A DNA stretch of 64,000 bases from Protula sp. h YS-2021 (Eukaryota > Annelida > Polychaeta > Sabellida > Serpulidae): assembly GCA_949752745.1 (NCBI GenBank), contig OX457034.1, positions 1,034,493-1,098,492 of the forward strand, read 5' to 3'. Under the pieces are notes generated by a model, which ran no database searches, had not been told where the DNA came from, and saw only the letters and a program-made list of their open reading frames with translations. A program made the position numbers and the translations under genes. Positions 10,876-22,984 of the stretch are shown piece after piece (the first letter of the stretch is position 1; every line of letters begins with the position of its first letter).

Positions 10876-13800
10876 CTGCACCACAACATCAAGCACCAAG
10901 TGTTGACAATCAATTGCATTCTCGCTTCATGCCATTATGCTTTCATGTTAAACGTTTAATGGCGTCGACTTCTAAGATTTCTCAAAACTGAAACACCCAG
11001 CGAATAATCACACAAAACTGAAAAGAAATCCGATACAAATTGTGGGAGTAAAAACCATTTGTGTGTGTAAAATTTAGGCAAAATTTGGAGACAATCCGAC
11101 TAAAATTGTGGAGGAAAAAGGCTGTGGAAAATTGGCTACCAAAAAATTTAAAAAATGTCCCTTCATTTGGCCAGTTTTTGGTCGATCGCCAAAAAATGTA
11201 AAACAGGCCTACCCAGTAAAGATTCGTAGCAAATTTGAAAGGAATCCGAACCAAGTTGTGGAAGAAGTATTTTGAAAATAACCTACTAAAAAGTTTGCTT
11301 TTGGATCGCCAAAAAATCATTCACTTCCCAACACAGGGCACCCTAGTGAACAATTTATGCAAAATTTGAAGGTGATCCGATCAAAATTGTAGAAGAAGCA
11401 GAAGTATTCTTAAACTGGCCACCAAAAGTTCATAGATGCTCCCCATTTAGTCTATTTTTGTGGGATCGCCAAAAAACTTAATTTGTTTAAAGAGAGAAAT
11501 ATCTAGGGAACAACCGTAAACAACGGAAAGGGATCCGACCAAAGTTGTGGGAGAAGAAGCATTTTGAAAATTGACAACCAAAAAATTTAAAATGCCGCCC
11601 CCCCCCCCCCCCCCCCCCGATGTAGCCAGTTTTTGGCGGATCGGATATTATTGTTCGGTCAAATGTGTACTATTTCGCCTCTGAGAAACAGGTTCTCATT
11701 TGAAATGTTGACTTAAATGTTGAGCAACTACTTACTGGACTTGGCATGCGAGATGACCTTGTCGAGGTCACGGTGCTGTAGCTGCGGGGTCAGAGGCCCG
11801 CCCGCCGTGCCGGGAGTGGTGGGCGGCATGCTGGGCGCGGGCGAGACGAGGGAGGGTCGCGGCGAGTGCAGCGGCGACGAGAAGAGGCTGTTGACGCTGC
11901 TCGTGCGACTCAGCGAAGTGGCGGTGGCGTTCGTGTGGCGGTTGAGCACCCGCACCATGGCGTCACGCTCCGCTAGTTGTAGCTCAAGCGTCTTTACTCT
12001 GGAAGGAAGCACAGTCAGAATCTGGCTACGACACCGGTTCAAAACGACGGTTTTTGTGCTGGCAACGTGACTTGGTTGCCCAAATTATACTTGTAGCCAA
12101 ATTTCACAATTTACAAAAAAAAATATTTTATTTGTAATAATATATCTGTACTAAAAATCATGAAATAAAAATAAAACCACATCTGAGTTTGAACTGATCC
12201 CAAAAGCCCTCCCTCTAGCCTAAGACACTGTTCGCCTTTCAGACTCGAATGCTTTCAGACTCGTGCCTTTCACGCTCGTGTTTCCACTGCTACGGGGGGG
12301 GGGGGGGGTTAGAACCACCGCCCCCTCCCACCCCACGCTCGTGTACTTTCACACTCGTGCCTTTCACACTCGTGTTTCCACTGCTGCGGGGGGGGGGGGT
12401 TAGGACCAGCCCCTCCCACCCCCCGCTCGTGTACTTTCACACTCGTGCCTTCAACGCTCGTGTTTCCACTGCTACGGTGGGTGGGGGGGGGGGGGGGGCA
12501 GGACCAGCCTCCCCCCCCCCCCCGCTCGTGTACTTTCACACTCGTGCCTTTAACGCTCGTGTTTCCACAGCCACGGGGGGGGGGGGGGGGAAGGGATTAG
12601 GACCACCGCCCTCTCCCCCCCCCCCCCGCCCCGCTCGTGTACTTTCACACTCGTGCCTTTAACGCTCGTGTTTCCACTGCTGCGGGGGGGGGGGGAGGGG
12701 TAGGGATTAGGGCCACCGCCCCCTCCCTCCCCCCCCCCCCGCTCGTGTACTTTCACACTCGTGCCTTTAATGCTCGTGTTTCCACTGCTACGGTGGGGGA
12801 GGGGGGGTAGGACCAGCCCCCCCCCCCCCCCGCTCGTGTACTTTCACACTCGTGCCCCAACGCTCGTGTTTCCACTGCTGCGGGGGGGGGGGGAGGGGTT
12901 AGGACCACCGCCCCCTCCCCCCCCCCCCCGTTCGTGTACTTTCATCACCGTACTTGGCCTCCAGCTCGGCGGTGGACATCTTGGCCTTGTAGACTTCCTC
13001 CAGGTGCCTCAGTCTGTCGGCGCGGGATTGCTCAATCAGGCGCTCCGTGTCGTGGCTGCTCATCTCCAGCGCCGCGATGCGCGCGTCCCTAAAACACGCG
13101 CAAAAAAGCACTCCCTCTCAAAACCCTTAAATTCCGCCAACATCACAGGGTTGAGATTTCGCGGTCGCCCGGTCGCCCAACTTTTGGCTCGGGCGATTAA
13201 CTTTTTCGAGTTGGTCACCCGGAGTGGCGGGCGGGCGGGCCAGGACCAATGTGAGGCGGGTTAGACAAATTTAGCAAAAATTACGACGGGCGACTAACTT
13301 TTGTGCCGGGCGACTAACTTTAAAGTTGGTCGCCCGGGGGGAGAAAAGAAAATCAGGAACCGACTTTAGGTAGAAAGGTGGAGGGTGACATAATCGCCAA
13401 ATACAGGCATGTTTTGATTACTAATACAGCTGTACTATAAACTGTTTTCTTTAAACTGCAACCTGTAAATGCCGAGATCTCCTTCCACACGAACCCCTCC
13501 CCAAGTTTTTCCGACTGCCCCTCCCCCCCACCCCTTCCCCCCCCCCCTCCGAATGAGGCACCCACTTCGACACGGCCAAGGCGCTTCCCCCCTCCCCCTA
13601 CCGAATGAGGCACCCACTTGGCCACGTCCGCGGCACTCCCATCCCCACCCCTCCCCCCACCGAATCAGGCACCCACTTCGGCGCGGCCACCGCGTCGACG
13701 GCCAGGATGCGGAGCGCGCCTTCCTCGTAGAACTTCTGCTCCCAGTGCGCCACCTGCGCCTCCAGCCTCAGCTCGTTCGCCTCGCGCTCCTGCACCTGCC

Positions 13801-16800
13801 GCATGAGCGTCTGCACCTGCCGGCTTGGGCTCTCAGAGTCCGACGAGATCCCCTCGTCCGTATCGGAAGCCTTGCTGCCTACCTTGACCAGCTGTAAACA
13901 TCATACCAGCGTTGTCGTTTTGAACAGACCTCTACATAAACTTCTACAGAGCGTTCCTACACTCGCTCAGTGTTTCTACTTAGCAACGATTTTACAATCC
14001 TGTATTTACGATAGACTTGAACTACATACTTTTTTCCACTTATTATCTTACAACGCTGCTCGCTGAAACCAGTCGTTTTATTTTTAGATAACCGATTCGT
14101 CGTATAAATTCTTATGACATTCGTAAATGCCTGACGACTTTTGGGCAGCGCCACACATTTGCAGCGCCGAGCACTTGTTTTGCCTTTGGGCGGCGCCACA
14201 CATTTGCAGCGCCGAGCACTTGCCTTGATTTTAGGCGGCGCCACACATTTGCAGCGCCGAGCACTTGCCTTGCTGTGTTTCAGCACGCGGATTTCCTCCT
14301 CCAGCTTCTGGCGCAGCTTGAGCTCTATCGTCTGGCGCTTCTCCGTCGCCACCTGCAGCTGTGACAGCGCCGACTGAAGCTGCTCTATTTTCGTTTCGCG
14401 AATTCTGAGTCGAGACACCTGTACGTTCCCAAACAAAAAAAAAAAAATATCATGCCATCGTGGATCCAAGATGGCGGCAAGTGTGACCCTTAAATTGGGT
14501 CAAGGTCAAAATGAAAACAACCCAGTATTGCAGGTCATCTCTGTTCCAAATCTCACAGCAAACGGATAATCTGGATGATGGCCAGAGCCGGCGATGGGGG
14601 GACTGACAACGCCCAAACCTCAATTCCCCCTCCCAGTGGTGAAGGGCCGGTGGCGGGGTAATAATTTGTAGCGTTGCGGCGAAACTACACGAAGACCAAT
14701 AAAGTTTTATAAATTTATATATTAATTAAATGCTACATAGCCTATTTGTAACCCATATACTTTGAATACTGTGAATCCGTTAACTAATAACGACTACTTC
14801 TTAAACGATGGTGGCCAGAAAAACTGAATCACGGGACAACGAGCAGACGGGTTTTTACAAAACTTCAACCACCCTCCCTCCCTCCGCCCCCTCTCTATTC
14901 CTCCGCCCCTCCACCCTCCCTCTCTAAGCCCCTTCCCCCCCTCCACCCTCCTACCTCCCTCCCCCCCGCCCTAAGCCAACCTTAGACGTGGGCAGGCGGC
15001 TGGTGGGTAGGGGGGGGATATCTGTTTCACCTAACAACGCACCTCGTCCTCGAGCTTGTACAGCTGGCCCTGGCTGCTCTTGAGCGCCTTCTCCAGCACG
15101 GTCACGTGACTGAGGCGCTCCTCGCTGCGCACTTTCTCCCCGGCGAGCTCGATCTCCGTGCGGTCTTTGGCCTTGTTCAGCTCGCGGTCTGCCAAAAAAA
15201 AAAACAAAATATTCCCAGCTTTTGAAAACATGCTAGTTACGTACACACTGTTAGGTACACACCGTTATGTACAACTATTGTGTACACGACACTTGCTCGG
15301 AGCAGCTTGGTTAACATGCCGGGGGCGGGGACGGGGGGGGGGTGGCGGGGAGTGGGTGAGGGGGTTGGCGCGCGAGGCGGGGGTTGGGAAGTACGACACT
15401 GACTGAGCAGCTTGGTCAGCATGCCGGAGGCGGGGAGTGGGTGTGAGGAGGGGGGCTGGCCCGCGGGGGGGGGGGGGAGGGAGGGCAGCATGACACTCAC
15501 TCTGACTGAGCAGCTTGGTGAGCATGCAGTCCTTTTCTTTCAGTTCGCGCTTCAGCTCTGACTCAGCACTCGTGGAGAAGCTTGAGTTTTCTTTCTGAAG
15601 GTTTTTTTCCCGTTGCTCTGTAAACAATTCAAACTCTTCTTTTCACGAAGATCTTTTTTCTCTTACATGTCTTAACTAACCGTGTTGTCTCCATAATTTT
15701 ATGAAATCCTCACTGTGGTCTCATCGAAAATTTCCCTTTCGCCCGCATATCATCCTGTGAAAACAGTTATGTTAATACTGCCACAGATTCCAAGGTAAAC
15801 AAAGGCTTAATCTGCATAACTCACAAAAACTCGCAGCAACAACAAACTCACCCTTCAGTTCTTTATTGGCGTCCTTTAGTTTCTTGACTTCACAGCTCAG
15901 CTTGAAGCGCATGACTTTTTCCAGGCTTTCTTGTTTCTCTGAGTGTTTCACCAGGTTCCGATACTCGTCGCTAACCTTCTCTAATTCCGCTTCGAACTAA
16001 AACGAGGGCAAAAAAAAAATAAACTAGAGCAGTGTGCATAGCCCACATATTCCCCCCTCCCCCCCCCCAAATCAGTTAAACACGGCCATCAATAGTCAAT
16101 CAAGAGCTGAAATTCTCCAAATCAAGCTTGTCCGTTTTCCTTGGACGGACCTGTGACGTACCTTCTGCAGCATGGCGACCTTGGCTTGCAGGCGCTTCAG
16201 GTCCTGGCCCAGTGACTGGTTCTCCTCCCCCTCCCTCCCCCCTCCCTCCCTCCCCTGTGACCGGCCTGTGACGTACCTTCTGCAGCTTGGCGACCTTGGC
16301 TTGCAGGCGCTTCAGGTCCTGGCGCAGCGACTGGTTCTCCTCCGACAGGCTCTCCACCATCTTGGTGGCGCGCATGGCGATATCGGCGTGGTCCACCTCG
16401 CCATTGCTCAGCTTGTTCCTGCCAATACCAAGCACACGTGTGAGAAAACGCGTCACTCAGCAACTTCAGGGTTCGCGCTGGGTTCTCAGGAAAGTGAGTC
16501 AAAAAAAAGGAAAGTGTGACTCAGTTGGGTCCAGAAAGACTCGGTGGGTTCCGAAACAGTGAGTCAGGGGTTGCTACCCCCGCCCCCCTTAAATCCTAAA
16601 AAAAATAGACCCCCAGCTGGCTTAGGAGCGCGCGCATGCCCTACTTCCACGCTGGTCCAAGTTAAACCCCTTCTTGCCCGAAAGCTGTATCCGCCAGCCC
16701 GCCTCCCCCACCCCGTCCCCTCCTCCCCATGAATCTCTATGAATACTGATCCTGGTAGACCCCTCCCCTCCCCGACTTACAGATGCACACGGAACGCACT

Positions 16801-19800
16801 GATTCCACACATGACCGGGATCAGCTCCTCCCCCCCCTCCCCCCCCGCCCGTGAATCTCTCTGCACTCACCTGCTGTCCTGGATATCAGAAGATGCTGGC
16901 TGCGGGTTTCTGTGACTAGACAAAGACTTAAACTGAACACCGTTCTCGTCCAGAAATAGACTCTGAACTGACGACTGTGGTGAATCTGGTTGCTGCTGCT
17001 GCTGCTGCTGTCTTGTCGGCGGCAGCTGGTCGAGCATCTCACACGATCGACTCAGCTCCTTCGAGTTCGAGTCCTTCAGCTGACCGCTCGCCGGCGCGCA
17101 CGCGCCGCTTGCCTGTGGCTGCTGCCGCGCTTTCTCGCCGCAGCGCTGCGGTGGCGCTGTGCGCGGGCGCGGTAATCGCGTGGCGCTGCGAGACTGCGGC
17201 GGCGAGCGCAGTAATTTGCGCTGTTCCGACACCGACTTTTGCCCGCTCGCCGAAAACTTATTCAAAGCAGTCTGAAATCCCGACGGCACCTTGCCGCCCG
17301 GGACGTGCTTGAACACCTTATTGGCGTTATTATCGACCTCGGAAGACGACGTCGACATTGTCGACACGGTTGATAACGTATCATCTTTGGTGCTTTCTGG
17401 GACTACTTTTTTGGAGGATTCGTTGTGACTTTGGTGTGATGAGGCTTTGGCAAGTTTCTGCTGTTTCAACTGTGCGAAAGAAATAGCTCGGTCTTGAATG
17501 CGTTGTTTCGAATTAGCACTACTTGGCCGCATCGGCAATTGGCGAGACACGGACTGGCGGTCGGAGAACATATCCGGCGTGGCGCTTCGCAGCCGGTCCG
17601 TGGCCCGTACGTTACTGACATTGTCCATCTGCTGCTTGCTTAACTGCGAGCCGGACATACTTTTCGCAAGCTTAATCGGCGACGTATTTTGAGCGCTCTT
17701 CGTTTGACCTTGACCTGTACTTTCACCTTGATCTTCGCACGCTTGACTGAAAAGTTTAAATGGATTTAATTGTGTTTTTTGATTGACGTAGAAATGTCGC
17801 CATTTCTGAAAAGGATCTTGTTTCGAATTGACATCCAGGGGCTGCTCTTGTTTCGACTGATTCTGCTTCGGCTGAGAAACACTGAGCGCCTGCGGCATTG
17901 GCTGAGTATTCTTCACGTTATTATGGCGCTTGGCTGAGGAAGTCGGCTGAAACTCGTCCTGCTGCACAAACTCACCAAAGCTCGCTTGCTGTGGCTGTAA
18001 GATCGGAAACTGCGGTGCGGCACCCATTTGCTGAGGAACCGCCGCGAACGCCTTCGAGTTTTGATTCTGACTGGGGTTATAATACTGATTAGGATATGCC
18101 TGATGTTGGATAAAGGGCGGCTGCATGTGGTCGGGCGTGCTTGGCGTGGAGGGCGGTAACTGAGGCGGTCCCACGCACTGCGGTGTAGTGAACGGACCCT
18201 GAGGCATCGAGCCACCGGGGGCCCCGTAAGGCATCTGCGGTAACGCCGTGTACGTCGTCATATTGACGTCATCATGCTGGGACTGCATATTTCCTACAAA
18301 TCAACATCAGAGCACGAAATAATGACCCGTAAAACTGTCGTCACTTTCTGACAGTGAATCACGACCGGTTCATTAACGACTGCCTCTCGTTTACATCACA
18401 CCTGACGTCACTCCTGACATTACTCCTGACGTCACACCTGACATCACACCTGACGTCACATCTGACGTCACACCTGACATAACATCTGACATCACACCAG
18501 ACCTCATACCTGACAAGTTACTATACCGGTAGTACCATGATCTATTTATAAACTAGCCAAAAAAAGTACAGTCTTCCCCCAACTCACCGGTCACATAGAA
18601 GGTGCTGGAGTTGGCCGACTTGACTTCGACAGCGGTGGCGGCCTGTACGCGGCCGCTGTAGCCGTGCGCCTCGGCGGGACTCGCCAGGATGCTCGTCTCC
18701 TCGCCCTGCGGGTCCTGGCGCATGGAGGTACAGAGGTTCTCGCACGACGAGAGTGACAGGTCCGTGCTGCCCGTCTCGCTACTCGCATAACTCTGGCGGT
18801 AACCTGTCCAATCACACAACAAATACAGCCCCTATTTTCTTCTCTTTATTTTCTCTTCTATTTTCCCTCAAACTTTACCGAAAAAAAAAAAAACAAACTT
18901 CTACATACAGACAAAAACTGTAACATAGACAGTAAAAGCAGAGGCGAACGGTCCAAAAACGTGTAATTTTCAATCTTAAGTAATGAATTTCATAAATGGT
19001 AAAACACTGTTGGTTCGCAAATATTAACACTTAACCGCCGTTTACACGAGTGGAGGTGCGGGCCGGAGACAAACATACGCAATACGGAACCCTGAACCCA
19101 TAGCTTCGGAAGCACTGACCTGCACTGTGGAAGCCGGAGCTCGGCTGTCTATTCCCTGCACATTTTCGAGCACTGACCTGCACTGTGAAAGCCGGGGCTC
19201 GGCTGTCTATTCCCTGCACGTTTTTGAGCACTGACCTGCACTGTGAAAGCCGGGGCTCGACGGTCTATTCCCTGCACGTTTTCGAGCACTGACCTGCACT
19301 GTGAAAGCCGGGGCTCGACTGTCTATTTCCTGCACATTTTCGAGCACTGACCTGCACTGTGGTAGCCGGCGCTTGGCTCTCTATTTGCTGCACGTTTTCG
19401 AGCACTGACCTGCACTGTGGTAGCCGGCGCTCGGCTCCCTATTTCCTGCACGTTTTCGAGCACTGACCTACAATGTGGAAGCCGGGGCTCGGCCGTCTAT
19501 TTCCTGCACGTTTTCGAGCACTGACCTGCAATGTGGAAGCCGGGGCTCGGCCGTCTATTTCCTGCACACTTTCGAGCACTGACCTGCACTGTGGAAGCCG
19601 GGGCTCGGCCGTCTATTTCCTGCACGTTTTCGAGCACTGACCTTGCAATGTGGAAGCCGGGGCTCGGCCGTCTATTTCCTGCACACTTTCGAGCACCGAC
19701 CTGCACTGTGGAAGCCGGGGCTCGGCCGTCTATTTCCTGCACGTTTTCGAGCACTGACCTGTTTAAGCCAGCGCTCGGCCGTCTATTTCCTGCACACTTT

Positions 19801-20131
19801 CGAGCACTGACCTGCACTGTTTAAGCCGGGACTCGGCCGTCTATTTCCTACACGCTTTCGAGCACTGACCTGCACTGTGGAAGGCGGGGCTCGGCCGTCT
19901 ATTTCCTGCACCCTTTCGAGCACTGACCTGCACTGTGGAAGCCGGCGCTCGGCTCTCTATTTCCTGCACGTTTTCGAGCACTGACCTGCACTGTTTAAGC
20001 CGGGGCTCGACCGTCTATTTCCTGCACATTTTCGAGCACTGACCTGCACTGTGGTAGCCGGGGTAGGGCGGAGGTTCTCTCCTTTGCTGTAGTATTGCTT
20101 CACGCTGGTAGAGGGGGTACTGGTGCTGCAT
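10144..20131 (-). CDS. AMOT: Angiomotin-family protein, complete, 13 coding exons, 1081 residues
   Basis: Exons in order: 20044-20131, 18588-18803, 16871-18293, 16277-16418, 15852-15996, 15501-15617, 15043-15188, 14269-14418, 13677-13891, 12954-13088, 11736-11998, 10739-10875, 10144-10212. The lengths sum to 3246 nt and every phase joins, giving 1081 residues plus stop; vertebrate AMOT p130 is close to this length. Angiomotins are scaffolds at cell junctions and on actin; they bind YAP through PPxY motifs and NF2, LATS and polarity proteins through coiled coil and PDZ ligand. Family marks seen: RATKMVESLSEENQSLRQ, EYRNLVKHSEKQESLEK, HWEQKFYEEGALRILAVDA and KTLELQLAERDAMVRVL. Start: ATG 20129-20131 sits in ACCATGC and has an in-frame TGA upstream. 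One intron has a GC donor (after 14269). A possible poly(A) signal is AATAAA at about 9259-9264. I did not see an HxRxxS LATS site. Confidence 0.93.
10420..10738. repeat. Donor-derived array after angiomotin exon 12
   Basis: Four or five units with GTTACCTGGAATGTAACACT, whose reverse complement carries CCAGGTAAC, the exon-12 donor (CAG|GTAACG), separated by G-rich spacers. Confidence 0.75.
11010..11650. repeat. Degenerate repeat of about 170-190 bp in an angiomotin intron
   Basis: Three to four diverged units with GCAAAATTTGAAGGTGATCC, ATTGTGGAGGAA and GGATCGCCAAAAAAT. The type is unknown. Confidence 0.7.
11736..16418 (-). CDS. AMOT: Angiomotin coiled-coil (AMOT/ACCH) region, exons 4 to 11
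   Basis: Exons 4-11 encode residues about 576-1013. Exon 4 carries RATKMVESLSEENQSLRQDL, exon 5 VSDEYRNLVKHSEKQESLEK, exon 8 a heptad-rich helix ending RVLKHSK, exon 9 AHWEQKFYEEGALRILAVDA, and exon 11 LAERDAMVRVL followed by a Ser/Pro-rich stretch. In vertebrates this region binds lipids and forms oligomers. Exon 10 joins exon 11 only if the donor AA|GTACGG at 12954 is used. Exon 8 ends at AAG|GCAAGT, a textbook GC-AG donor, because no GT site keeps the frame there. Confidence 0.9.
12240..12953. repeat. About 90-bp array starting at the angiomotin exon 10 donor
   Basis: Eight units of CGCTCGTGTACTTTCACACT, CGTGCCTTTAACGCTCGTGT and G/C runs. The unit on the minus strand (GAAAGTACACGAGCGGGG) is the sequence 12-30 nt inside the intron. 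Confidence 0.88.
13545..13676. repeat. Two donor-derived copies after angiomotin exon 9
   Basis: Copies of CCGAATGAGGCACCCACTTC plus decayed exon end at about 13547-13580 and 13600-13637; the true junction is at 13676/13677. Confidence 0.85.
14135..14268. repeat. 45-bp units at the GC donor of angiomotin exon 8
   Basis: Three units with AAGGCAAGTGCTCGGCGCTG on the minus strand; two keep the GC donor AAG|GCAAGT. At 45 bp they stay in frame with the exon, and the frame is open through all three. Confidence 0.9.
15290..15500. repeat. Two donor-derived copies after angiomotin exon 6
   Basis: Near 15296-15330 and 15400-15440 the minus strand repeats GCATGCTGACCAAGCTGCTC and AGTCAG, the end of exon 6 with its donor region. 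Confidence 0.85.
16155..16276. repeat. Partial duplicate of angiomotin exon 4 and its donor
   Basis: Minus strand repeats the last about 65 bases of exon 4, encoding ENQSLGQDLKRLQAKVAMLQK, with the same donor AAG|GTACGTCACAGG at 16161/16162. Two residues differ from the real exon (R to G, K to M). Confidence 0.88.
16871..18803 (-). CDS. AMOT: Angiomotin N-terminal low-complexity region (exons 2 and 3)
   Basis: Exon 2 (18588-18803) and the large exon 3 (16871-18293, 1423 nt) encode residues about 30-576. The region is rich in Ser, Gln and Pro with runs such as QQQQQQQ near the end, and no folded domain is visible; this matches the disordered N-terminal region of the p130-type angiomotins. Exon 3 is one uninterrupted frame from GNMQSQHDD to SDIQDSR. 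No second PPxY was seen here. Confidence 0.88.
18395..18515. repeat. About 14-bp array of CCTGACGTCACA
   Basis: Nine or ten units, several with an intact TGACGTCA, in the intron between angiomotin exons 2 and 3. Confidence 0.85.
19100..20043. repeat. 58-bp array grown from the angiomotin exon 1 donor
   Basis: About sixteen units, each reading on the minus strand CCCCGGCTTCCACAGTGCAG|GTCAGTGCTCG, then about 27 bases of intron text. The exon end is CCCCGGCTACCACAGTGCAG, so each unit brings a full copy of the exon end and a GT donor. Confidence 0.93.
20044..20131 (-). CDS. AMOT: Angiomotin first coding exon with PPPY motif
   Basis: Twenty-nine codons plus one base, from M1 to the donor G|GTCAGTG. 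Residues 20-23 are PPPY, followed by PGYHSA. PPxY is the ligand for WW domains of YAP/TAZ and NEDD4-type ligases, as in vertebrate AMOT. The exon end (CCCCGGCTACCACAGTGCAG) and its donor are the seed of the 58-bp array directly downstream. Confidence 0.87.
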
Positions 20132-20429
20132 GGTGACCCCCTCTACACACTGAAGCCCGGCAGCACCAGGTCACCGCACACTCAAGCTCCGTCCCCAGGT
20201 CACCACACACTGAAGACCGGCCACAAGGTCACCACACACTGAAGCTCCTCAGCAGCAGCTCAAGACCAGAATGTTACACTGTCAACAAATAAATTAATGT
20301 TGCTAACATAAATACAGGCTTGAAAATAACGAAACACACGTTTTGCAGGGGAGTGGGAGGGTTGATATTTGTTGCTTTCGTGAAAACTCTATTTTAAGGT
20401 CTCAACAACTTTCACTCAAACTTCTAACA

Positions 20430-21290
20430 CAGCAATGACAAGTCGTCCCGAACGGTAAACCGTCACATCACTAATGACAACTCAGACACGAGTACCCCAG
20501 TACCGTCCGCCACACTTCTAACACAGCAATGGCAGCTCAAACACGAGTACCCGAGTACCGTCCGCCAGACTTCTAACACAGCAATGGCAACTCAAACAAG
20601 AGTACCCCAGTACCGTCCACCAGACTTCTAACACAGCAACGGCAACTCAAACAAGAGTACCCCAGTACCGTCCGCCAGACTTCTAACACAGCAATGGCAA
20701 CTCAAACAAGAGTACCCCAGTACCGTCCGCCAGACTTCTAACACAGTAATGGCAACTCAAACAAGAGTACCCCAGTACCGTCCACCAGACTTCTAACACA
20801 GCAACGGCAACTCAAACAAGAGTACCCCAGTACCGTCCACCAGACTTCTAACACAGCAACGGCAACTCAAACAAGAGTACCCCAGTACCGTCCGCCAGAC
20901 TTCTAACACAGTAATGGCAACTCAAACAAGAGTACCCCAGTACCGTCCACCAGACTTCTAACACAGCAACGGCAACTCAAACAAGAGTACCCCAGTACCG
21001 TCCGCCAGACTTCTAACACAGCAATGGCAACTCAAACAAGAGTACCCCAGTACCGTCCGCCAGACTTCTAACACGGCAATGGCAGCTCAAACAAGAGTAC
21101 CCCAGTACCGTCCGCCAGACTTCTAACACAGCAAAGGCAACTCAAACAAGAGTACCCCAGTACCGTCCGCCAGACTTCTAACACAGCAATGGCAACTCAA
21201 ACACGAGTACCCCAGTACCGTCCGCCAGACTTCTAACACAGCAACGGCAACTCAAAGACGAGTACCCCAGTGCCGTCCACCAGACTTTAG
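20430..21290. repeat. 55-bp array upstream of the angiomotin start
   Basis: About fifteen units of CTTCTAACACAGCAATGGCA, ACTCAAACAAGAGTACCCCA, GTACCGTCCGCCAG. It may be an upstream intron or promoter region. Confidence 0.9.
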
Positions 21291-21889
21291 TGCTGTTTTA
21301 AAAACTGTTGTGTTCTAATTACGAGCATGCTGAAAACATGCGATTTAACACAAAACTACCTGTGTCGTTTGTCGCACCGTGTGTCGCACGAACCTGTTGT
21401 GAAGAAATTATAGCGCATAATTCCTCCTCTCGGTGCAGCAAAAGGCACAAAAAGTTTTTTTTATTTTACAGACTTCCTGTAGAACATTTTGAATTCTGGC
21501 ACTCTCCACAATAATACACGATATAAAACGACAACCAAGTGAAATGAATGGGACTTTTCGAAGAACAGAAATAGCTAGAGAAATGAGGGTCTTTTCGATG
21601 TGTTTTCTTATGCTGTCGGAAACATTGCATCCCCGGGATTCCAGCAGTTTTGGCCGAAGTCCCATGTTTCCATTCAGCTCTGCAGTGTCGCCGGTGACCG
21701 GTCATAAAGGAATACCGTTTTTAAGAGGGAAATATACGACGGGAGCTTTCAGAATGCTTGTGTAATTGTGACTGCTCGCAGAATTCGGGTCTCAGAATAC
21801 AAAAGCTGATCCCTTACAGGCTGAACGAGGAAACGCATTGCAGCTCTGAGACAGAAAAAAAAGTAAGGAGCGGCTGACTTGGAGCTAAT

Positions 21890-22025
21890 CGCATGGTAGC
21901 TCCGAGCCAACTCTTCCTTAAATAGCTTCGTATATATCTCTCCGCCAGAGCTACGAACCCTTCCATTTCTCCGCTAATAGCGGTGCACTTCATATTGCCT
22001 GAGGCACAAATTCTGCACATCAGTC
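21890..22025 (-). pseudogene. Repeat-family protein fragment (copy A, second block)
   Basis: Minus strand encodes MKCTAISGEMEGFVALAERY and more. A homologue (MKWTPVSGTI, stop, GFVALTETY) is on the plus strand at 23565-23695. I do not know the family. Confidence 0.45.
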
Positions 22026-22139
22026 GCTATTATTGAAACATATACACTCTTTGCAAAATGGATGCAATTTTAACGAACTGCATTTCGTTCATTTCTTCGC
22101 TAAAGTGGACGAAATTAGTTTCCGCAGTCAGCTGTCAAA

Positions 22140-22280
22140 AGTAATTATTTGTGAAACACGAGCAGGCTCCCAACCGCCCCCAAATTCAAAGGGGTATAAA
22201 GCGATGACGGACAGACGGACGGACACCCCAAACCTATAGGCCCCAATCCCAAGGGTTGGGGCCTAAAAATCGGTGTTTAC
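22140..22280. repeat. Dispersed repeat with GACGGACAGACGGACGGACA
   Basis: A GGACAGACGG run followed by a short palindrome (GGCCCCAATCCCAAGGGTTG-GGGCC). Related text occurs at 44350-44665 and, reversed, at 62890-63170. Confidence 0.6.
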
Positions 22281-22984
22281 CTTCCGAGCTTTATATACCA
22301 TGTAACCAAAGTTAAGTGACAAGTAATTTCTTTCATCAAGTTTGAAATATCAATTCAAAGGTTTTGGTGGGTAATTGCCAAATTTACGTCACTTTTTCTC
22401 GTAATAAACCATGCACCCTGTACGTAAACCAATGCCAATTATTGCCAGAGATTTGTGGTTATTTCCGTAGTGTTTTCTTTTAAAGAAAAGCTAATAAAGA
22501 GTCGTTGAATTTCGCACAAGATGGTCACAGAGGTGCCTCAAAGCGACAGCACTCAACTTGTATATCGTTATATAGCGATGAATTGAAGCGGTACAAAGAA
22601 CTCCAGCACATTAAGGTACATTTGTTTACACCAGGGGAGCATGGTTTATTACGCGAAACAGTAACAATAATTTTAAAATTATCCGCCAAAAAACTTTTGA
22701 ACTGAGATTTAAAAAAGAATGAAGGAAATTAGAAGTTAAATAATGTGAATATACAAGAAAGATTTATATCTAATTCTGCATCTGTCAACTATTTTAGTGT
22801 ATGTTTGCCGGATTAACTATACCCAGATAGCTCTTTGTGTAATTTTTTTTGTCATTTGATTTTGGCCACATGACAAGGCCGGTATGTAAACAAACATTTC
22901 ACAGGCGAGTGCGCAAGCTCGCTTTTCTGCACTTTAATGAAGATATAAAAGATATAGAGCCCGTTAATACTTGAGCCTCTTTTA

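Noticed and set aside
21308..21765. Overlapping frames of 60-85 residues
   Set aside because: No family resemblance, no splice sites that extend them.
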